From positions 1 through 6,605 of the forward strand of contig CBDVCD010000195.1 in the NCBI GenBank assembly GCA_965372385.1: a DNA stretch of 6,605 nucleotides, written 5' to 3'. This document shows, in pieces, positions 1 through 5,597 of this stretch. The translations under genes were made by a program, and so were the position numbers. The stretch comes from JASJBU01 sp965372385. Its GTDB lineage: Bacteria; Pseudomonadota; Gammaproteobacteria; Chromatiales; Chromatiaceae. Position 1 is the stretch's first letter. Each line of letters opens with the position of its first letter. The notes beneath the pieces are model-generated. The model saw nothing but the letters and a program-made list of their open reading frames with translations. It searched no databases and was not told the DNA's origin.

Positions 1-909
1 ATGGGTCCGAAAAGTCTGTTTGGGCTATTGTTGGTGGTGCTGATATCGTTGGGTCTGGGTTTATTGCTGATTCCACTCCTTCTGCACCATCAGATGACCG
101 CCCTGTTGCTGGTAACAGTGGGTCTGTACTTTAGCTCTTACCTGACTGTCAATATGGGTAAGGCACTATTCGGCACGTTTCTCACTATCGGTTTCACCTT
201 GATTTCTGCTGCTGGCACAGTCAGCTTTAGCCTCGCTACTATGGTCATCCAGGGACTGGCATTGGGCATTGGTCTTGCTGTTATTTGTCATTGGTTGGTT
301 TACCCATGGTTTCCTGAAGATCCGGCTCCAGCCGCCGCGCCAGCAGCTAAGGCCAGTACCCCCGAACAATCCAACTGGATTGCCCTGCGCAGTACGCTTA
401 TCGTGCTGCCTGTGTATTGGCTGGTGTTAACCAATCCGGCCATGTACATGGCTATCATAATGAAAGCTGTTTTATTGAGTCAGCAAAGCTCACTGGTCGA
501 TGCGAAAAGCGCGGGACGGGAACTGGTCGGTTCCACCTTTCTGGGTGGCTGTTTCGCGGTTCTTTTCTGGGTACTGCTGGGGATTTCCACCAATTTATGG
601 ATGTTCTTTTTGTGGATGCTGCTTTTTTCCGTCTATTTTGCCGGTAAAATCTACCAGCTCATCTCTACCCGTTTCCCCGCATCTTTTTGGCTTAATGTGG
701 CAATGACAATGTTGATCATGTTAGGGCCAGCGGTTGAAGACAGTGCCGGTGGTAAGGATGTCTATGCAGCATTTTTTAGCCGCATGGCACTCTTCATCGG
801 AATTACCCTGTATGCATGGCTGGCCGTATACTTGTTGGAGTATCTGCGCACACGCCGCCTCAGCCAAATTACACCGCCGTTGCATGATACGGAGTCATCC
901 CTATGCTAA
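1..909 (+). CDS. DUF2955-type polytopic membrane protein, probable transporter subunit (5' end likely outside the window)
   Basis: The reading frame is open from the first base to the TAA at 907-909 (302 residues). It shows about nine hydrophobic segments, roughly at residues 7-29, 31-49, 55-73, 79-103, 131-155, 174-194, 198-216, 229-247 and 258-283. A Pro/Ala-rich soluble linker at about 104-127 splits them into two halves, as in FUSC/aromatic-acid-exporter-like proteins. The C-terminal pattern, with a LGPAVEDSAGG stretch and then a helix containing LFIGITLYAWLAVYLLEYL, matches what I recall of DUF2955 proteins, which usually sit beside HlyD/EmrA-type membrane fusion proteins and are taken to be inner-membrane efflux components. 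Family members normally have about two further N-terminal helices, so the ATG at base 1 may be an internal Met and the gene may begin upstream; no ribosome binding site can be seen. Its 3' end overlaps the ion-channel gene by 7 nt. The substrate cannot be inferred. Confidence 0.75.
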   Translation: MGPKSLFGLLLVVLISLGLGLLLIPLLLHHQMTALLLVTVGLYFSSYLTVNMGKALFGTFLTIGFTLISAAGTVSFSLATMVIQGLALGIGLAVICHWLVYPWFPEDPAPAAAPAAKASTPEQSNWIALRSTLIVLPVYWLVLTNPAMYMAIIMKAVLLSQQSSLVDAKSAGRELVGSTFLGGCFAVLFWVLLGISTNLWMFFLWMLLFSVYFAGKIYQLISTRFPASFWLNVAMTMLIMLGPAVEDSAGGKDVYAAFFSRMALFIGITLYAWLAVYLLEYLRTRRLSQITPPLHDTESSLC

Positions 910-1337
910 CGAATCTCTTGCTTGGCTTGCCGGCTATGGTTGTTTGCCTGTTGCTGCAATCAATGCTATTCGTCAAAGCGATTCGTTATTATCAGCGCCG
1001 CGACTACCTGGTGAATAATCCGTCGTTTTGGTCCAGCCTGGCGGTAATCAGTAGCGTGATGCTGTTGCTGATTATCGGCAACCTGGCGCAAATAGCTATT
1101 TGGGCATGGTTGTTCTTGTTTCTGGAAGAATTCCAACAGTTTGACGCGGCGTTTTATCACTCAGCAGTGAACTTCGCCACGCTCGGTTACGGTGATATCG
1201 TCATGACAGACGAACATAAACTGCTTGGTGCACTTGAAGCCATCAATGGTGTGCTGATGATTGGTGTGACGACCGCATCACTGATGGCTACGTTTCAGGA
1301 TGCGATGCGGAAAACCTTTGCGGCTCGGCGCGGGTAA
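903..1337 (+). CDS. Small potassium-channel-like ion channel (Ion_trans_2 family)
   Basis: This 144-residue inner-membrane protein has a recognisable K+ channel pore. Hydrophobic helices lie at about residues 5-27 and 42-75, a pore helix at about 80-92, then the selectivity filter TLGYGD at 93-98, and a last helix at about 107-131. The TxGYGD signature is the hallmark of potassium-selective pores, and the pore plus final helix fit family PF07885. There is an extra N-terminal helix and no cytosolic RCK/TrkA_N or cyclic-nucleotide domain, so gating is unknown; a functional channel would need four subunits. The ATG lies within the last codons of the preceding membrane-protein gene (overlap 903-909), with GGAG at 891-894 eight nt ahead, so the two are likely co-transcribed and translationally coupled. 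The channel may balance charge or K+ for the neighbouring transporter; that is inference. It ends with TAA. Confidence 0.85.
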   Translation: MLTNLLLGLPAMVVCLLLQSMLFVKAIRYYQRRDYLVNNPSFWSSLAVISSVMLLLIIGNLAQIAIWAWLFLFLEEFQQFDAAFYHSAVNFATLGYGDIVMTDEHKLLGALEAINGVLMIGVTTASLMATFQDAMRKTFAARRG

Positions 1338-1385
1338 GGACGGCGGAAAAATTAGCATGTCATCTTACGCGCCTTGTTTTTGCTC

Positions 1386-1390
1386 GGAGG
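1386..1390 (+). promoter_or_regulatory. Ribosome binding site fixing a GTG start
   Basis: GGAGG lies six nt before the GTG at 1397. No in-frame ATG is present between the preceding gene and this point, and the first translated residues (SDLVKRAIRFATEAH) already match the expected N-terminus of the HD-domain family, so this site decides the start of the interrupted gene. Confidence 0.7.
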
Positions 1391-1396
1391 CCGGTA

Positions 1397-2449
1397 GTGT
1401 CTGATCTCGTCAAGCGGGCCATTCGCTTTGCGACGGAAGCCCATCAGCGCATCGATCACCGTCGCAAGTACAGCAACCAGCCCTATGCCGTTCACCTGGA
1501 ACAGGTCGCGAAGATCGTTGCCTCAGTGACCGATGACGAGGAGATGATTGCCGCTGCATGACTGCACGATGTCGTCGAAGATACGCCGGCGACGCTCGAT
1601 GAGATCGAACGGGAATTCAATATTCCGGTCGCACAGCTGGTCCGGGAGCTGACCGATGTCAGCAAGCCGGGCGATGGCAACCGCGCGCTGAGAAAGGCCA
1701 TCGACAGGGAGCACCTGGCGCGGGCATCCGGTCGCGGGCAGACGATAAAGCTGGCCGACCTGATCGACAATGGCAAGGACATCTCCAGGCACGACGCGCG
1801 TTTTGCCCGGGTTTATTTGAATGAAATGGAGCCTTTGCTCGGGGTGCTGACGAAAGCGGACGAAGGGCTCATGCGGCGTGCCCGCAACACCATGGCAAAG
1901 AGCATTGCGCACCTTGGAAAGCTGCAGGCGGATAAGGAACCCCCCGATACCGGCCATGCCGAGGACATTGTCTTCGGGGCACACTTCAAACGACAGTACA
2001 ACGATATCTTTACTGCCAGGGACATCGCGGAGCCGCTGCTCTCATTCGATGCCGAAACACCTGTTGCACGAGCCAGAGAATCGCTCAAGGAGCGTCATCG
2101 CAGCGTGGCGACCTTACGGGTTGGCGGCGAAGTAACAGGGTTCATCGCCCTGCCCCATCTTGCGGCGGAAGGTATTTGCGGCACACTCAGCCGGGCCTTT
2201 TCCTCCGATCAAGTGCTGTCCGGCGACGCGGGGTTTGCCGAGGTGATCCATGCACTGACCCGGCACGATTACTGTTTCGTCTCTCTGTTGGGGCAGATCC
2301 AGGGTGTCATCAGCCGCGATGACGTCAACAAACCGTACGCCGTGCATGGATGCACAAGTGTCGCAGGCACAGGATGTGCTGGAGCGACCCTTGACCTGCA
2401 CCACCACAAACGCACACTCTACCCCATCCAACTGAGGATTCTAGGATGA
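1397..2449 (+). pseudogene. HD-domain (p)ppGpp hydrolase-like protein with C-terminal CBS pair, interrupted by an in-frame TGA
   Basis: Read from GTG 1397 through the TGA at 1559-1561, one frame runs 350 codons. The N-terminal part is a MESH1/SpoT-like HD hydrolase domain: RRK at 22-24, PYxxH with H33, LHDVVEDT at 56-63 (metal-binding H57 and D58, acidic E61 and D62), and KLADLIDN at 118-125 (D121). Enzymes with this core remove the 3'-pyrophosphate from ppGpp or similar nucleotides. Residues about 205-312 look like two CBS repeats, which in other proteins bind adenine nucleotides and regulate their host protein. Codon 55 is TGA where relatives carry Trp or Leu, so translation should stop after 54 residues, before the catalytic HD. 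The downstream frame stays open and well conserved, so the lesion looks recent, or is read through, or is a sequencing error. After NKP (about residue 313) the sequence no longer resembles the family, which suggests a second 3' lesion. The first ATG after the TGA is at 1817; a product from there would lack the HD domain. Confidence 0.75.
1559..1561 (+). other. In-frame TGA replacing the residue before the catalytic HD motif
   Basis: The codon context is GCT GCA TGA CTG CAC GAT, encoding A-A-stop-L-H-D. The family consensus here is AAWLHD or AALLHD, and TGG to TGA is a single transition. UGA followed by C is a comparatively leaky stop context in bacteria, and near-cognate decoding by tRNA-Trp would restore the expected residue. 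The neighbouring unknown-function gene (ending at 3509) and metA use TGA as a normal stop, so general reassignment of TGA is not supported. Confidence 0.75.
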
Positions 2450-2480
2450 TGTAAATAACCTATCTCAAGGGAGGAACTCT

Positions 2481-3509
2481 ATGCTCAGTCTGCTCCAGTC
2501 AATCTTCGGACTGTCCGATAGCCCGCAACCAGCGAGACTTGACGATAAGCTGATCGAACTAGCCACCGAGCGCGTGATCGATGGCACAGACCCCCGGCTA
2601 CGCGCAGTTACCGGCTACCGCAAAACACTCCGCCCCGCTGTGGAGTGTGCGGTTGATTACGTCATTGGACTGATCGATTCCCTCCCTCATCCGATTGAAC
2701 TCTCCCGGCAACAGTTCAGCAGTGATGAACGGGTACGGGCTCTTTTTGTCTCCCCTGACCATCTGAGCGACACACTGCTGCAGAGCCGTATTTTGCAGAA
2801 CTATCTGGACCAGCGGACCGGACTGGACCCAGAAAACATCTATGCGCTGCTTGGCGTGGAGCAACGGGAAAAGAACATACTGGGCATGGAACTGGTGGGA
2901 GAGATCATCAGACGTGATGTGGCGCAGGTGGCCATCAGCTTCAGTAACCACCGTCTGGTGGGACCGGTGGACAATGAACAGGACAGCAGTTTGGAACTGA
3001 AAAAGCGGGCTTTCGATTTCCTCATTCAACTGGCGCTGAAAAACATCGCCAGCCAGCGTTCGGAGCAAGCTAAGGCGATTCGCCAGCGCAAACTCCTGAG
3101 CGACAAGCTACAGGCCCTGGAGTCGGCCAAATGGGCTATGGATTCCCTGCTGGATCAGGAGCAGCCGACATTGGCTGACCCCAGGACAGTGGAGCAGCGG
3201 ATTGCCAATCTGGAGTCGGAACTGGCCAGCATTGATACCGACCCTGTTACTCTGGATTACAATCTCGAGGTGATCTCGGAATGTCTGAATGCAGCCCCTC
3301 AGCATCTGCAGATAGCCCCTGTCACTTTGAGACTCAGCCGGATGGGGATAAAAATAGAGGATGATGCTGATCTCAACGCAATTACCCTGAAGCTGGATGA
3401 ATTCACCACATCTGACGGCCGGAAAGTCATTGCGGTCCCGGTCTATATCCCGTTCTCCGAAATACCACCCAGACCTGATTTTCTGACTGAAGCCAGCCGC
3501 TATCTTTGA
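2481..3509 (+). CDS. Conserved-looking protein of unknown function with a central coiled coil
   Basis: This encodes 342 residues with a strong ribosome binding site (GGAGG at 2470-2474, six nt before the ATG) and a TGA stop at 3507-3509 followed directly by TAA. I do not recognise the family. No signal peptide or transmembrane helix is evident, so it is probably cytoplasmic. The N-terminal half (about 20-190) is predicted mostly helical. A charged helical stretch at about 190-250 (SEQAKAIRQRKLLSDKLQAL, then VEQRIANLESELASI) has heptad-like spacing and may be a coiled coil for oligomerisation. The C-terminal part (about 275-330) reads as alternating beta strands, including VTLRLSRMGIKIE and KVIAVPVYIPF. 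There are no Walker, HD, protease or nuclease motifs. It starts 31 nt after the interrupted HD-CBS gene and probably shares its transcript, but functional linkage is unproven. Confidence 0.8.
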   Translation: MLSLLQSIFGLSDSPQPARLDDKLIELATERVIDGTDPRLRAVTGYRKTLRPAVECAVDYVIGLIDSLPHPIELSRQQFSSDERVRALFVSPDHLSDTLLQSRILQNYLDQRTGLDPENIYALLGVEQREKNILGMELVGEIIRRDVAQVAISFSNHRLVGPVDNEQDSSLELKKRAFDFLIQLALKNIASQRSEQAKAIRQRKLLSDKLQALESAKWAMDSLLDQEQPTLADPRTVEQRIANLESELASIDTDPVTLDYNLEVISECLNAAPQHLQIAPVTLRLSRMGIKIEDDADLNAITLKLDEFTTSDGRKVIAVPVYIPFSEIPPRPDFLTEASRYL

Positions 3510-3530
3510 TAACGGCTGATCCCCGAAAAA

Positions 3531-3549
3531 TAAAGGGACGCTACCTTTA
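3531..3549. repeat. Short inverted repeat TAAAGG-7-CCTTTA
   Basis: A perfect 6-bp stem (TAAAGG at 3531-3536 and CCTTTA at 3544-3549) encloses the 7-nt loop GACGCTA, beginning 21 nt after the stop of the upstream + strand gene. The stem is too AT-rich and lacks a T-run to be a convincing terminator. A similar string occurs, to my recollection, around REP-associated transposase genes, so it may be a relic of such an element; this is a weak inference. Confidence 0.4.
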
Positions 3550-3585
3550 CACCTCCTGTCTTCCGAGCCAGGTAGATCAGACACG

Positions 3586-3610
3586 GGTGTGCCCGACACG
3601 CTGCGGCACC
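3586..3610. repeat. Imperfect hairpin
   Basis: GGTGTGCC (3586-3593) can pair with GGCACC (3605-3610) with a single bulged T, around an 11-nt loop. It contains GCCCGACACGCTGC, which resembles one half of the REP-like palindrome further on (GCAACGCTGC), so it may be a degenerate copy of the same repeat. Confidence 0.3.
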
Positions 3611-3625
3611 AGGAAACCCACAACG

Positions 3626-3665
3626 TTCGGATTTCCCGACCATCTCGTGAAATCAAACTTCCGAA
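3626..3665. repeat. Imperfect inverted repeat with a 6-nt bulge
   Basis: TTCGGATTTC at 3626-3635 pairs with GAAATC (3649-3654) plus CCGAA (3661-3665), with AAACTT bulged between the two halves of the right arm. It lies immediately before the REP-like palindrome and could be part of the same composite repeat or a separate degenerate copy. Confidence 0.3.
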
Positions 3666-3669
3666 ATAC

Positions 3670-3697
3670 GTCGGGCAACGCTGCGCTCTTGCCCGAC
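3670..3697. repeat. REP-like palindrome between convergent genes
   Basis: A perfect 9-bp stem, GTCGGGCAA (3670-3678) and TTGCCCGAC (3689-3697), flanks a 10-nt loop CGCTGCGCTC. Read on the minus strand it gives GTCGGGCAAGAGCGCAGCG followed by TTGCCCGAC, the form of a widespread class of gammaproteobacterial repetitive extragenic palindromes. Its position between two convergent transcription units is typical for REPs. No T-tract follows on either strand, so simple intrinsic termination is unlikely, although the hairpin could protect transcript 3' ends. Confidence 0.6.
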
Positions 3698-3721
3698 CCA
3701 CCTTTCTGAGGAGTGAAGCAT

Positions 3722-3747
3722 ATTAGCCGGCTAATGATAGGCGCCTA
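3722..3747. repeat. Two adjacent short perfect palindromes after the minus-strand operon
   Basis: ATTAGCCGGCTAAT (3722-3735) is a 14-bp perfect palindrome, and TAGGCGCCTA (3738-3747) is a 10-bp one, separated by two bases. The second includes the TAG stop codon of the minus-strand phosphatase gene (complement of 3745-3747). They could act as a weak transcript-end structure, but there is no following U-run on the minus strand; a protein-binding site is equally possible. Confidence 0.4.
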
Positions 3748-4530
3748 ATCAAAGCTACAGCACTGACCAAGTTCGTCCAGGCTTTCCACATCCAAATCCG
3801 GCCGAGGTAGGCCATCAGGCCAGGGTTCTCCCGGTGCGAAACGACCGGTTCTAACCAATGCGGTCTGCATGCCCAGGGCAGCAGCGCCGGCAATGTCGGT
3901 ATCCGGTCGGTCACCGATCATCAGGCACTGCTCCGGCTCACAGCCCAGCTGCTCCAGGGCCATCTCGAACAGCAGCGGATTGGGCTTGCCGATGATCACC
4001 GGCTCGACGCCACTGGCCAGCGCGAAGGGCGCCACCAACGCCCCACCTCCGGGCACCAGTCGATGCTCCCCGTCGAGGGTGGCATCCACATTGATATCCG
4101 GATTGGTGGCCACTAGCCTGGCGCCTTGTTTTACGATCAGGTTGATGCCTGTCGTCAGGCTCTCGAAGTCGATACCAGGTCCCTCCCCCACCACCACGAA
4201 GTCAGCGTTTTTTGAATCTGCAATTCCAACTGCCTGCAGGGCTTGATGCAATCCATCCGCACCTACAGCGAAATAGCGAAATCCTGGCTTTTCCTTGTTC
4301 AGCCAACGCGCCGCAGCTTGGGCTGAGGTGATGATCTGTTCTGGTTTGGGTTGCGGCAGCCCCATGCGCGCCAATTTTTCTACCACCTCAGCCGGTGGCA
4401 GGATGGGATTGTTGGTGATGAAGAGATGGGGGCATAGCTGGATTCGTCGAAGAAAATCGATTGCCCCTGGCAATGGACGATCCCCATGGTAGAGCACCCC
4501 GTCCATATCCAGCAGGATGGCGTCAAACAT
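3745..4530 (-). CDS. HAD-IIA family phosphatase (NagD-like)
   Basis: This 261-residue cytoplasmic hydrolase has all four HAD motifs: DMDGV with nucleophile D8 and acid/base D10, TNN at 39-41 (T39), K182 in IGKPNP, and GDRPDTD at 206-212 with Mg2+-binding D207. The layout, with a C2-type cap between motifs II and III and IGKPNPLLF before motif IV, is that of the NagD/p-nitrophenylphosphatase subfamily (TIGR01460-like). These enzymes dephosphorylate small phosphorylated metabolites such as nucleotides or sugar phosphates; the substrate here cannot be told. Length is normal for the family. The ATG overlaps the 3' end of metA by 8 nt and has no strong ribosome binding site of its own, so translation probably depends on ribosomes finishing metA. 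Transcription ends toward the repeat-rich convergent gap. Confidence 0.9.
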   Translation of the reverse strand: MFDAILLDMDGVLYHGDRPLPGAIDFLRRIQLCPHLFITNNPILPPAEVVEKLARMGLPQPKPEQIITSAQAAARWLNKEKPGFRYFAVGADGLHQALQAVGIADSKNADFVVVGEGPGIDFESLTTGINLIVKQGARLVATNPDINVDATLDGEHRLVPGGGALVAPFALASGVEPVIIGKPNPLLFEMALEQLGCEPEQCLMIGDRPDTDIAGAAALGMQTALVRTGRFAPGEPWPDGLPRPDLDVESLDELGQCCSFD

Positions 4531-5596
4531 TCAGATTCAGTGGATTATCCGGATCGACTCCTTCCATGAAGGGGATCTTGCGGTCAGCGTGGGTAACCTG
4601 GTAGACCAGACCAATCCAGTTGCCAATCACTGCTTCGGCCGTATCGTGCCAGGTATTGTGCAGGGTCGGACTGATCAGGGCTTCAGGGAATTCCGGCAGT
4701 TGGCTCTGCGCTGCCTGGGCCACCTCCAGCCGGTCCTGATACTCATTCAGGATCGCTTGATCCAGCAGAGAGAAGTAGTTGTCCGGGAAAGGTGGATAGC
4801 CCTTGCGCTTACCCGCCGCGTAGAGCATTACCTCTCGTTTGTATTCCTTGAGCAGGCTGATGGTGTCGTACTCCGGATGACCCTGGAAATAGACCACCCG
4901 CAGTCCATCCCCGCTGACCGCCAGATGCACGTCGGCCTGCTCGCTCTCCGCCAGCACCTTTACCCCTGAACGATCGAACTGCTCACGGCTGATCTGGTTG
5001 TAGCGGGAGTGCGGCACATCGAACTGGGTGTTGACGTCGTTCACCAGCGGATGGCTCCGGTCCATCACGCTGTGACTGAACACCCCCCACAGCTTATCCC
5101 CTCCTCTCGGCGTGCGGGCCTGGCCATGGTGAAACTGCATCACCGCATGGGTGGCCAGACAGGAGCAGAGCACCGAGGTAACGTTTTCATAGGCCCAATC
5201 CACCACCTCGATCAAGGGCTCCCAGAAGGCCTCCTGAGAGAGATCGGGTTGGGTCACATTGGCCCCGGTAATGATCAACGCATCCAGGCCATCCGCCTTG
5301 ATCTGCTCAAACGGCTCGTAATAGGCATCGATGTGGGCCTGCGCCCTCTCGCTACGCGGCAGCTCTTTCAGGGTGAAGGGGTGAACGAAGAACTGGGCGA
5401 TGGGATTGGCCTCCCCTACCAGGCGGAAGAACTGCCGTTCGGTGGCCTCGATGGCCGCATCCGGCATCATGTTGAGCAGCCCCACATGCAGCTCGCGAAT
5501 CACCTGACGGGTGGCTCGCTCGGGTGTCAGGACATTCTGCCCCTCCACCCGCAGACGTTTAAAGGTAGGAAGTTCGGTGTGTGCAACCAATGGCAT
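4523..5596 (-). CDS. metA: Homoserine O-succinyltransferase/acetyltransferase MetA
   Basis: The 357-residue product starts at MPLVAHTELPTFKRLRVEG. MetA transfers an acyl group from succinyl-CoA or acetyl-CoA to homoserine, the first committed step of methionine synthesis, in the cytoplasm. Class I glutamine-amidotransferase-like fold signatures are clear: nucleophile C146 in LCSCLATHA, PHSRYN at 195-200, and the FQGHPEYDT block with catalytic H240 and E242. The family region LNMMPDAAIEATERQFFRL (41-59) aligns with E. coli MetA but has an extra residue and lacks its KK pair. In ITGANVTQPD, T115 sits where acyl-donor choice is thought to be set (Gly in succinyl, Glu in acetyl enzymes), so donor specificity is uncertain. 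The ATG at 5594-5596 was chosen over an in-frame upstream start at 5656 because it gives the family N-terminus and begins 1 nt after the ATPase stop. The TGA stop overlaps the HAD gene start. Confidence 0.93.
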   Translation of the reverse strand: MPLVAHTELPTFKRLRVEGQNVLTPERATRQVIRELHVGLLNMMPDAAIEATERQFFRLVGEANPIAQFFVHPFTLKELPRSERAQAHIDAYYEPFEQIKADGLDALIITGANVTQPDLSQEAFWEPLIEVVDWAYENVTSVLCSCLATHAVMQFHHGQARTPRGGDKLWGVFSHSVMDRSHPLVNDVNTQFDVPHSRYNQISREQFDRSGVKVLAESEQADVHLAVSGDGLRVVYFQGHPEYDTISLLKEYKREVMLYAAGKRKGYPPFPDNYFSLLDQAILNEYQDRLEVAQAAQSQLPEFPEALISPTLHNTWHDTAEAVIGNWIGLVYQVTHADRKIPFMEGVDPDNPLNLNV

Positions 5597-5597
5597 A

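Noticed and set aside
1559..1600. TGA as a selenocysteine codon
   Set aside because: The family has Trp or Leu, not Cys, here, and the short CGTCG/CGACG pairing downstream does not give a convincing bacterial SECIS loop.
1523..1984. Minus-strand frames across the HD-CBS gene
   Set aside because: The codon pattern and the HD motifs favour the plus strand; the minus translations lack motifs and starts with ribosome binding sites.
1817..2449. Independent 210-aa gene starting at the ATG of 1817
   Set aside because: It is the tail of the interrupted HD-CBS gene; homology runs upstream in the same frame to the TGA and beyond, and no ribosome binding site was identified before this ATG.
3108..3701. 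Minus-strand 197-codon frame across the unknown-function gene and the intergenic repeats
   Set aside because: It spans the repeat-rich gap and the antisense of a gene with a strong ribosome binding site; no motif or plausible start was found.
3670..3710. REP-like palindrome as a rho-independent terminator
   Set aside because: Neither strand has a T-run directly after the stem, and the 10-nt loop and sequence fit a REP element better.
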